Shown one piece after another: positions 18,703 through 26,861 of a stretch of DNA of 42,260 nt (position 1 is its first letter; every line of letters begins with the position of its first letter). Below the pieces are notes generated by a model that was given only the letters and a program-made list of their open reading frames with translations, was not told where the DNA came from and searched no databases. The translations under genes were made by a program, and so were the position numbers. The DNA comes from Chloroflexota bacterium (GTDB lineage: Bacteria > Chloroflexota > Dehalococcoidia > Dehalococcoidales > JACPPQ01), in assembly GCA_016190925.1 (NCBI GenBank), contig JACPPQ010000096.1:1-42260 (forward strand), read 5' to 3'.

Positions 18703-19497
18703 ATGAGAGATGACCTGAATACTGACGAATACCTCAAGCTGGACCGGCCTGACATCATCCGGTTCATCTTCTACCCTCGGCAGGACTTTGGTGAAGCTCC
18801 TTCCGGCTCAACCGACTACTCCATTCCCGTGGACAAGGGTATTTCAATAGGCTGCCGTTTCTACGTCCACAGCAAGCACTCGCCCTCCATCCTCTTTTTC
18901 CACGGCAACGGTGAGGTGGTGACTGACTACGACTATACAGCGCCTCTGTATAATGAAGCAGGTATAAACCTGTTTGTGGCTGACTACCGGGGGTACGGCT
19001 CGAGCGGAGGCACTCCCAGCTTCACCGGCATGGTGAGGGACGCCCACTGCATCTTCCGGGCTTTTGTCGATGTCCTGCAACGCGAGCATTATTCCGGCGG
19101 GACATTTGTGATGGGACGTTCCCTGGGCAGCATGTCCGCCATCGAACTGGCATCCGTTTACCAGTCCCAACTGAAGGGACTGATTGTGGAGAGTGGTTTT
19201 GCCAGCGTCGTCAGGTTGCTCAGGCACCTGGGTTTACCCGCAGAGTTCCTTGGTTTAAGCGAAGTCACATTTCCGAACGCAACCAAAATGAGAACCATTT
19301 CTCTTCCTACCCTCATCATTCACGGTGACTACGATACCATCATTCCCGTCTCCGAGGGTATAGAGCTTTTCGAGAATGCCGTTGCGAAAGATAAGCACCT
19401 GGTCATTATTAAAGGTGCCGGGCACAACGATATCATGATGGTGGGTCTCGAAGAATACTTCGGCGCAATAAAAGAATTCGTGTCAGGTGAGAAATAA
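18703..19497 (+). CDS. Alpha/beta hydrolase
   Basis: LFFHGNGEVVTDY, VMGRSLGSMSAIELA, HGDYDTIIPVSEG. Confidence 0.88.
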   Translation: MRDDLNTDEYLKLDRPDIIRFIFYPRQDFGEAPSGSTDYSIPVDKGISIGCRFYVHSKHSPSILFFHGNGEVVTDYDYTAPLYNEAGINLFVADYRGYGSSGGTPSFTGMVRDAHCIFRAFVDVLQREHYSGGTFVMGRSLGSMSAIELASVYQSQLKGLIVESGFASVVRLLRHLGLPAEFLGLSEVTFPNATKMRTISLPTLIIHGDYDTIIPVSEGIELFENAVAKDKHLVIIKGAGHNDIMMVGLEEYFGAIKEFVSGEK

Positions 19498-19527
19498 GCA
19501 TAACACTTCGACAAATGGTGCTTACTG

Positions 19528-20493
19528 CTATCGCACATCCATTCCCAGGCTCTGATAAAAACTGCGTAGCCCGGACTGCTCCAGCGCATCTTGAATCAGC
19601 TTTCGGTCTTTTTCGGTGAGGGGCTGGAGCGGGGGTCTGGGGACGGACTGCTTTTTCAGGACACCCAGCATGAAAAGCGCCTCTCTGATGGCGGCGTTAC
19701 GCTTGTAGCTGAAACCGGGCGTTTCATAAAGCAACTCCGTTATGGGAAACAGGCGGTCGTTTATTTCCTTTGCCCGCGCTATGTCACCTTGCTGCATGGC
19801 CTGGAAAAGACCGACTACCCAGTGCGGAGTCAAGCTGGCCAGGCCCACCAGCGCTCCATCCACTCCGTGAAGGAAGGTGGGAAAAAGCAAGGTATCATTG
19901 CCTGTCAAAATGGAGATTTTGCGTTTTGCGCTTTTCATCGCCCAGAGGTCTCTTTCCAACCGCTTGATATCCCAGGTGGACTCCTTTACCGCGACCACAC
20001 TTTCTATCTCCGCCAGTTTTGCCAGCGTCTGCGGAGTATAAGTGAAACCCCTGGTTACCGGGTACTGAAAGAGGACGATGGGAATGTCGACGGCCTTTGC
20101 GATGGCGCTGAAAAACTGGAAGGGGGCATCCGGGCCAAGCTCGGTGGTCCCGCGCAGGGTTTCTGGCGGTAACACCAGAGCAGCGCTGGCTCCCGCCGCC
20201 TTGGCGTCTTTCATCATCTCGATAACTTCCCACGTAGCATTCGCCTGAACACCTGCCACAACAGGTATAGCGCCATTTACCTCGCTGGTGTGAATTTCTA
20301 TCACCCTCCGGCGTTCTTTACGGGAAAGTACCCAGACGTCTCCGGCACGCGCCGTGCAAAGCAGGCCGTTTATGCCTTTTACCCCCATCAAAAACCTTAT
20401 CAGCCTTCTCATCTCCTCTTCGTCAATTTCAAGCCCGTCGGTAAGGGGTAAGGGCGTAGCAGCAAAGATTCCTTGCCATTGTCCGTGGTCCAT
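19528..20493 (-). CDS. Dihydrodipicolinate synthase/N-acetylneuraminate lyase family protein
   Basis: GIFAATPLPLTDGLEID, GINGLLCTARAGDVWVLSRKERRRVIE, VVAVKESTWDI. Confidence 0.85.
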   Translation of the reverse strand: MDHGQWQGIFAATPLPLTDGLEIDEEEMRRLIRFLMGVKGINGLLCTARAGDVWVLSRKERRRVIEIHTSEVNGAIPVVAGVQANATWEVIEMMKDAKAAGASAALVLPPETLRGTTELGPDAPFQFFSAIAKAVDIPIVLFQYPVTRGFTYTPQTLAKLAEIESVVAVKESTWDIKRLERDLWAMKSAKRKISILTGNDTLLFPTFLHGVDGALVGLASLTPHWVVGLFQAMQQGDIARAKEINDRLFPITELLYETPGFSYKRNAAIREALFMLGVLKKQSVPRPPLQPLTEKDRKLIQDALEQSGLRSFYQSLGMDVR

Positions 20494-20676
20494 ACTTCCT
20501 CCTCCTTGCGGTTTCCGATAAATCAGTTTGGCCTATTCTAGCTTGATGTCAGTTTTGCGTCAAACTGCCAGGGACCGGGCTTCCCGCGAAACGCTGAAAT
20601 CTCTTTGCCAAAGCGGCACGTTTGAGCGGGACTCGGCGCTGATTCGATGATAACCGGGCGACAAAACGCTGGACAA

Positions 20677-20696
20677 AATAGCACTTTTGTGCTATT
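20677..20696. promoter_or_regulatory. Perfect operator-like palindrome inside a promoter-like spacer
   Basis: AATAGCAC TTTT GTGCTATT; lies between TGGACA and TATTAT with 17-bp spacing. Confidence 0.45.
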
Positions 20697-20707
20697 ATGT
20701 TTTGACA

Positions 20708-20760
20708 GGAAACAAATCAAGGCTAAATAGATTCGGGGATTCGTTTTTAGAGTTATGTCA
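20708..20760 (+). repeat. Dispersed hairpin repeat family, copy A
   Basis: GGAAACAAATCAAGGCTAAATAG...GGATTCGTTTTTAGAGTTATGTCA; matches copies at 31505 and 41463. Confidence 0.75.
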
Positions 20761-20889
20761 TGTTGAGGCTAAAACGACCCGGTGAAATTATTTGTTTTGA
20801 TTTGTTTTTCAAATAAGTTATGTCAAGTCGAGGCCAAAAACCGGAAAGAGAAAAACGTTTTTGATTTGTTTTTTGCGTAAGTTATGTAA
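20752..20889 (+). repeat. Degenerate ~65-bp tandem repeat (three tails)
   Basis: GTTATGTMA at 20752, 20817, 20881; intervening GT(T/C)GAGGC(T/C)AAAA..CCGG and TTGATTTGTTTTT repeated. Confidence 0.7.
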
Positions 20890-20991
20890 AGTATGGGGTA
20901 TGAGAGCGAGAATTGGCGGGTTATGCTGCGCTCTACCCACCCTGCATGGCTTGTCTTTTTGAATCATCATGGAGGGGCTGAGGCCAGCAGT

Positions 20992-21021
20992 TTGACAAAC
21001 ACGTTAGAAAGAGTGTATCTT
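20992..21021 (+). promoter_or_regulatory. Promoter of VOC-family gene
   Basis: TTGACA - 18 bp - TATCTT. Confidence 0.5.
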
Positions 21022-21079
21022 ACCCATGATTCTTGAGAAAATTATAGTCACCAGCTTGTGTGAGAAGATTGGAGGCAGC

Positions 21080-21532
21080 ATGGAAAAATCCAAGCAGGCG
21101 GAATCACCGTTCTCGCGGCTGTGCGATGTGGCGGTCATAGTCAGGGACTTAGAAAGGGCTATAGCCTTCTACCAATCCCTGGGCATAGGGCCTTTCGAGC
21201 CGACAGCAGCGACGGGCGTGACTGATAGAAAAGTATATGGCAAACCTTCCAATGCCAAACTGAAAGGGGTCAGGACACAGCTTGGACCGGTAGAGCTGCT
21301 GCTGGTCCAACCTATCGAGGGGGAGTCTGTGCAGAAGGAGTTCCTGGATACCAAGGGCGAGGGGATTAGCAAACTCGGTTTCGAAGTAGACAACCTCGAT
21401 AGGGAGGTAGCCGAGATGGAAAAGAAGGGTTTCAAGGTAATATCGAGCGGGAGATTCCCAAACGGCGGCGGTTTTGCCTATCTCGATACTCGCAAGGTCG
21501 GTGGCGTGATTCTGGCGCTGGAACAAAAGTAG
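21080..21532 (+). CDS. VOC (glyoxalase/methylmalonyl-CoA epimerase-like) family protein
   Basis: CDVAVIVRDLERAIAFYQSLGIGPFE, LLLVQPIEGES, ISKLGFEVDNLD. Confidence 0.85.
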   Translation: MEKSKQAESPFSRLCDVAVIVRDLERAIAFYQSLGIGPFEPTAATGVTDRKVYGKPSNAKLKGVRTQLGPVELLLVQPIEGESVQKEFLDTKGEGISKLGFEVDNLDREVAEMEKKGFKVISSGRFPNGGGFAYLDTRKVGGVILALEQK

Positions 21533-21651
21533 CCAGAAGGAGTGGAGCCCTTGAGCTTGCCGCGAAATGCGCTTATGGGCCGAGCCTTCTGTCCGAGGCC
21601 CGAGGGCGGGGAATCTACTTTATGCGTTATTAGACCCTCCGCTCCCGTATC

Positions 21652-21771
21652 GAGCCTGTCTCATAATTCGATAAAAACGCTGGGAAAAGGTAAAATCAAC
21701 TGCTCACAGGCACGGAGGCCTGTGCCACCGGAAGAAAATAGGGTAAAAACTTACTATTCTGAGACAGGCTC
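21652..21771. mobile_element. MITE-like element, 120 bp
   Basis: TIRs GAGCCTGTCTCATAAT / ATTCTGAGACAGGCTC (15/16 match), flanked by GTATC direct repeats at 21647-21651 and 21772-21776. Confidence 0.78.
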
Positions 21772-21937
21772 GTATCGAGTACGGGGCAGGCTCTGAACGG
21801 GACAAGCTTCGCGGAGGGTGACAGTTTAGCGGGGGAGCCCTTGTCTTGAATTGCACAAACCGGTGGTATTATTTTAATCTTACCAACGAGATTGCTTCGC
21901 CTCGCAATGACTATTAATACAATTGGGGAGGGGTATC

Positions 21938-22618
21938 ATGAACGAGGAACTATGCGTCAACTGCGCCGCGTGTGCTACACTGGTCTGCCGCACCGCCGAG
22001 TCCCAGAAAGGACCGGATTACTGCGCTACGCGCATCGAGGCAGACGTTATTGCTGGAACCAGGCCCTTGTACCAGGACCCGGAACTTGCGGAATTTGCCC
22101 GCAATGCCTCCCTTGTCGAAGCGGAGTCCTACATCAGGGTCCCGTGGTACCCGGCGCATCCGTCACCGGCAACCACCCGGTTGGAAGAGATAATCAATTT
22201 CTGCCGGAAAATGAAATACAAGAAGCTCGGAGTGGCGTATTGCGCCGGCCTGGTGAACGAAGTCAGGATTCTGGTGCCTATCCTGGAGAGCAAAGGTTTT
22301 CAGGTGCTCTCGGTCTGCTGCAAGCATGGCGGAATACCGAAGGAAGAAATCGGCATCAAGGACTCGGAAAAGGTGCGTCCCGGCAGGTGGGAATCGATGT
22401 GCAATCCCATCTCCCAGGCGCAGATACTTAACAAGGAGAAAACCGACTTCAATATAGTGGTGGGGTTGTGCGTGGGACACGATTCGCTTTTCCTGAAGCA
22501 CGCCGAAGCAATGACCACCGTTTTCGTGGTGAAAGACCGTCTTTTAGGACACAATCCGGTAGTTGCGCTATACCAGGCTTCCGGCTACTACAGGCGGGTG
22601 AAGGAGGGAAATCTCTAG
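21938..22618 (+). CDS. DUF1847 domain-containing Cys-rich protein
   Basis: MNEELCVNCAACATLVCRTAESQKGPDYC, GVAYCAGLVNEVRIL, SMCNPISQAQILN, GLCVGHDSLF. Confidence 0.82.
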   Translation: MNEELCVNCAACATLVCRTAESQKGPDYCATRIEADVIAGTRPLYQDPELAEFARNASLVEAESYIRVPWYPAHPSPATTRLEEIINFCRKMKYKKLGVAYCAGLVNEVRILVPILESKGFQVLSVCCKHGGIPKEEIGIKDSEKVRPGRWESMCNPISQAQILNKEKTDFNIVVGLCVGHDSLFLKHAEAMTTVFVVKDRLLGHNPVVALYQASGYYRRVKEGNL

Positions 22619-22645
22619 CAGCCGTAGTCGTTCCTCTTGTCAAAT

Positions 22646-24616
22646 TCACACTTTTGAAAAGTATCCCGCTTTTTCAACATCGCGGGCTATATCTCCGAGA
22701 CCCAGAGCTATCAGGCCGCTTTTGGTGGGAGTCCCGGACTTTACGTCCCAGCCGCGCTCATCATAATAATCGTCGAGCATTTTCTCACATTCTTCCCTGT
22801 TGAGCGGCTCCCCAAAGTAGGATTCCAGATACCTTTTCCCGCCGTTAGTGATGACCGGTTCAAACCACCGGTCCGGCCATTTATCATCTTTCCTGGTGAA
22901 CCCTTCACGGAGGTTAAGCACCTTTAACAGGTTATATGACCTTTCGGCAGCCAGGCCGAGTTCACGGGGCGTGGTCTCGATGCCTGTCGCCGCTGAAAAA
23001 AGCTCGGTATAGACCTGCGCGTCATAGTACTTGTCTATTCTGCCCCTGAGGCAGCCTGTACCCAGATTGTTGCTGATGAGGATATATTCGTCAGCCCATT
23101 TACAGATTCGTGCGATATTGACTTTGCCCCCGGCGAAGACCCTCTCTATGGCTTCCTGCGGGATGGCTGCCCTTTTTTGAGCCCACTCCCTGAACATCTC
23201 TCCTGACTGCATGTTCGCCTTGGCTGTTCCGTAAACGTGAGGCCGCCCCGCGTGAGCCCCCCTGGGATTGACGATTTGCCCGAACTCACCTACGCCGACC
23301 CGGTTTACCCTGGCATCATAAAGCGCCTGCATGCCCTTGACATGAATGGCTGATTTTTCGCATCCGCGACCAATCTTCTCAATCGCGCTGAGAAGCCCAC
23401 CCCCCAGGACAGCGCCGAAACCCTCGTTTTGCGCAATCTTCTCAAGGAGCTTCATAGTAGTATCGAAGTCCCATTCAAGCTTCAAGCCATCGGTGTCTTC
23501 CCCTGTGATTATTCCCTGCCGGTACAGGTCGGTGGCCCAGTCTATGAGCGCTGTGGTCTCATGGACGCACAATCCCATGCGCTGGCAATAGTCGAGGGCT
23601 TTGATGGCCCTGTTGAAACTGCCGACGTTAGAACGCCCCGCGAAGTTAGCCAACCGCCCGTAAAGGGACGAACCATAAGTTTCGAGCCCCGCAAACTCAC
23701 CCTCCCTGACTCTTACGTAGTCTTTACAGCCGACGGGACATCCGGGGTCGGCAATCCGGCGGAATTTGATATTTTTCAGGTACACATCAGGGCTGTAAAG
23801 GCGTTCCGCTTCATCTGCGGACAGCACAGAGCGCCAGTTTCGGCTGGAAACGCCCTGTACCTTGAACCACCCCTCCCAACCTGCCATAGTCCCGAGTTCC
23901 AGGTTTCTTTTGCGCATGGGGTCGCTATATATGCGCTGTTTCAAGACGGAAACTACCCTATCGAGACGCTCTGGGTCTGCTACCCTGACCGGTTTCGCGC
24001 CCCTGACAACAATGGCCTTGAGGTTTTTGGAGGCCATCAGGGCCGGCAGACCGCCTTTGCCCAGCGTCGCCACCTTGTCGACCAGACATACAGTTGTCTT
24101 TACGAATCTTTCGCCAGCAGGCCCGATAGCACATACCGAGGAGCCGGGGTGCTTTTCGGTCAAGGCATCGCTGGCTTGATAGAGGTCCGCGCCCCAGAGA
24201 TGGTCCGCATCGTAAATCCTGACCTCTTCGTTGTGAATGCCCAGGTAGCAGCGTTTGGGCGATTTTCCGGTGATGATGAGGTAATCATACCCGGCCCTTT
24301 TGAGCATGATACCGAGTTTGCCGCCACCCTTTGCGTTTTCGATTACTCCGTAAGCAGGATGCTTGTATAGAGTGAAGAACCGGTGGCTGGCGGGGGCAGG
24401 AATGCCAACGCAGGGACCAGCGCCGAAGATTATCGGGCTGTCCTCGGAAAAAACGTCCATTCCGGGCCGGATGAGGTCGTACCCCAACCTGAAATTGCCG
24501 CCCTCGCCGCCGGTAAACTTCTCAACCAATTCACCATCGAGAGGCTCTTTTCGTGCCGAGCCGGTAGTCAAATCCACGATGAGGATACGCCCGGCATAAC
24601 CGCCAGATTGCGCCAT
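22646..24616 (-). CDS. Aldehyde:ferredoxin oxidoreductase family protein
   Basis: GYAGRILIVDLTTGSARKEPL, GPCVGIPAPASHRFF, GKGGLPALMASKNLKAIVVRG, GCPVGCKDYV, NNLGTGC. Confidence 0.9.
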   Translation of the reverse strand: MAQSGGYAGRILIVDLTTGSARKEPLDGELVEKFTGGEGGNFRLGYDLIRPGMDVFSEDSPIIFGAGPCVGIPAPASHRFFTLYKHPAYGVIENAKGGGKLGIMLKRAGYDYLIITGKSPKRCYLGIHNEEVRIYDADHLWGADLYQASDALTEKHPGSSVCAIGPAGERFVKTTVCLVDKVATLGKGGLPALMASKNLKAIVVRGAKPVRVADPERLDRVVSVLKQRIYSDPMRKRNLELGTMAGWEGWFKVQGVSSRNWRSVLSADEAERLYSPDVYLKNIKFRRIADPGCPVGCKDYVRVREGEFAGLETYGSSLYGRLANFAGRSNVGSFNRAIKALDYCQRMGLCVHETTALIDWATDLYRQGIITGEDTDGLKLEWDFDTTMKLLEKIAQNEGFGAVLGGGLLSAIEKIGRGCEKSAIHVKGMQALYDARVNRVGVGEFGQIVNPRGAHAGRPHVYGTAKANMQSGEMFREWAQKRAAIPQEAIERVFAGGKVNIARICKWADEYILISNNLGTGCLRGRIDKYYDAQVYTELFSAATGIETTPRELGLAAERSYNLLKVLNLREGFTRKDDKWPDRWFEPVITNGGKRYLESYFGEPLNREECEKMLDDYYDERGWDVKSGTPTKSGLIALGLGDIARDVEKAGYFSKV

Positions 24617-24622
24617 GCTGCC

Positions 24623-25930
24623 TCAAAACCCCCTCATCATGTTTGGCAGGAAAAGCGTGATAACCGGAAAAGCCGCCAGAATCGCCACGTTGATGAGGTC
24701 AGCGAAGAAAAACGGCGTCAGGCCAAGCCATATGTCATTCATGTGAGCTTCCGGGGCAACTCCCTTGAGCGCAAAAGCCCCCAGGCCGACCGGAGGAGTA
24801 ATCAGACCGACTTCGGTCATTCTCTGGACCAGGATGCAGAAGTGTATACCGTTAAATCCCGCCCCGATGACAAGCGGGTAGACGAAAGGCATGGTAAGCA
24901 CCTTCATTCCGGCGCCGTCCATAATCATGCCCAGCGGCAAGTACAGAAAAAGTATCATGGAAAGCAAAACCATGGGGTGCAGGTTAGCACCCTGTACCCA
25001 CTTTGTAATCTGTTCAATAAACCCGGTCAAACTGGCGTAGTTGGTAAAGTAGAAAACCCCCATGATGATGAGATAAATCATGCCCGTGACTTTCAATGCC
25101 CCAACGAAGGAATTGATGAGGCCTTTCCAGGTTACCCGCTTCATTATCAAGCCGAGAACGAATACGGAGAATGCCCCTACCGCCGCCGACTCGGTAGCTG
25201 TGAAAAAGCCGCTGTATATTCCTCCTAACACTGTCACTGCAATGAGCGCAGGGCCAACCAGCCTCAGCAGGATGACGAATCTTTCTCGCCAGGTGATGGA
25301 AAACTCAACCAGAGGAGCAGACTCTGGCCTGAGCTTTACCCACGTCAAAACGAGCAAGGTATATGTAACGGCCTCGAGCACCCCTGGCAAGATACCGGCT
25401 ATAAATAGTTTACCGATGGATAGTTCCGTCAGTAAGCCAAGAAGGATAAGGCCAGTGCTTGGAGGAATCATAGAGCCGAGCGTACCCGCGGCGGCAATCA
25501 CACCAAGCCCCAGCCTGGGGCTGTAACCGTATTTTCGCATCTGCGGCCATGCCAGCGTTCCAAAGGTGACCGTTCCGCCCATGCCAGAACCTGTGAGGGT
25601 AGCAAAAGCGGTACAGCCGCCTATGGTGGTGAATGCCAGGCCGCCGCGTATTTTTCCCAGCCAGGCGTTTGCCGTGGCATAAAGGTCGTCACCGAAGCGG
25701 AAGTTGCTGGCAAAATAGCCCATGAGGATGTATAAAGACAGGCTCGCCAGACCGATGTTGCCCGAAGTATCGTAGAAAGTCGACCCCATGAGGGACAGCG
25801 ACGCCGGCAACCCGATATAGAATATGCCGCCTACCAGTCCAACAATAATGAAAACAAAACCGATGGGAATACCCAAAAAGAGAAGAAACAGGATAGCCGC
25901 CACTGCGGTGAGGATTGCTACAGGATTCAT
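24623..25930 (-). CDS. TRAP transporter large permease (DctM-like)
   Basis: Multi-TM, FLGIPIGFVFI, GSMIPPSTGLILLG, LITPPVGLGAFALKG. Confidence 0.9.
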   Translation of the reverse strand: MNPVAILTAVAAILFLLFLGIPIGFVFIIVGLVGGIFYIGLPASLSLMGSTFYDTSGNIGLASLSLYILMGYFASNFRFGDDLYATANAWLGKIRGGLAFTTIGGCTAFATLTGSGMGGTVTFGTLAWPQMRKYGYSPRLGLGVIAAAGTLGSMIPPSTGLILLGLLTELSIGKLFIAGILPGVLEAVTYTLLVLTWVKLRPESAPLVEFSITWRERFVILLRLVGPALIAVTVLGGIYSGFFTATESAAVGAFSVFVLGLIMKRVTWKGLINSFVGALKVTGMIYLIIMGVFYFTNYASLTGFIEQITKWVQGANLHPMVLLSMILFLYLPLGMIMDGAGMKVLTMPFVYPLVIGAGFNGIHFCILVQRMTEVGLITPPVGLGAFALKGVAPEAHMNDIWLGLTPFFFADLINVAILAAFPVITLFLPNMMRGF

Positions 25931-26001
25931 TTCTCAACCTCAATTAGTTTTGACAGAAAAAACACGCGCTTGCCGTCGTAGCTCGGGGGACCTTCATGCC
26001 G

Positions 26002-26514
26002 TTAAGTCGGCTTCTCACGCTGGCGGAGCAGGTCGCTTATCCGGCTCACCTGGAGGGTGGCGAAAGCCAGCAACCCGGCTGGAACAGCGGCACGGGCAAT
26101 CCAGGTAGGCCATGGAAGTGTAGTGTACATCGTATGATAATTGAAATCGTATATTGTCTTTTGCACGCCCGGCCAGACAGCCACAAGAGAAACAACAAGC
26201 ATGATAAAAGAAAAGGTTATTTCTGCAATTCGCCGTCCGGAAGGAGACATGTGGTCTAATATAATTGACATATTGATATGTCCGCCTTTGATTTCCGAGT
26301 AGCCGATAGAAATCCACACGATAAAGGCCAGTATCAAACTTGTCGCCTCTTGATGGCCTATAAATGGAACTCCGACGCGCCGCGCCACCGATTCGTATAC
26401 GGTGATGAGGATAACCGTGGATAACGCAACCGAGCCGATAACCAAAGAGGTTATCTCTGCAATCCGTTTCGGGTGGTGCATGGAACCAGCTTTCCTCCAG
26501 AATCGAATAATCAA
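26002..26514 (-). CDS. TRAP transporter small permease (DctQ-like)
   Basis: Four TM segments, GHQEATSLILAFIVWISIGYSEIKGGHINMSI. Confidence 0.85.
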   Translation of the reverse strand: MIIRFWRKAGSMHHPKRIAEITSLVIGSVALSTVILITVYESVARRVGVPFIGHQEATSLILAFIVWISIGYSEIKGGHINMSIILDHMSPSGRRIAEITFSFIMLVVSLVAVWPGVQKTIYDFNYHTMYTTLPWPTWIARAAVPAGLLAFATLQVSRISDLLRQREKPT

Positions 26515-26559
26515 GGTTGTCTGAACTGGCGAGGAAATAATCCTGTACCGGTGTCGAAA

Positions 26560-26763
26560 CTAGTGTAGTGTCCCAACAACGGATTTACAATGTCCGCTAG
26601 CCCCCGTATCAAGTACCCTTCGGCTTCGCTCCTGCCTACGCACAAGGCTACGGCGGGCAGGCAGGGCAGGCTCAGGCAGGCTCTGAGCGGGCAATGGTTT
26701 GTGCTTCGACAAAGCTCAGCACTAACGGTTATATGTTAAGTTATCACTGAGACACTACACTAG
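26560..26763. mobile_element. MITE-like element, ~204 bp, with CTAG-bounded TIRs
   Basis: CTAGTGTAGTGTCCCA at left, TGAGACACTACACTAG at right (15/16 inverted match). Confidence 0.72.
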
Positions 26764-26861
26764 CAAGGCGAAACCGCCTCACGGGAGACATCAATGGCTC
26801 TCGCCAGTCCGGCGTTGGACCGACGAGAGCCTTTTTATCCGTAGCCGATTCGCCTTTTGGG

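Noticed and set aside
23429-24370. 313-aa plus-strand ORF antisense to the AOR gene
   Set aside because: Lies entirely inside a convincing AOR coding region on the other strand; no recognisable motifs; shadow ORF from GC codon bias
24383-25228. 281-aa plus-strand ORF spanning the AOR start and TRAP permease
   Set aside because: Overlaps two well-supported genes in antisense; low-complexity composition; no domain
26790-26835. GGCTCTCG...CGAGAGCC TTTTT terminator-like hairpin between dctP and the 26560 element
   Set aside because: The T-tract is on the plus strand whereas the flanking TRAP genes are on minus; no plus-strand gene precedes it, so its role is unclear
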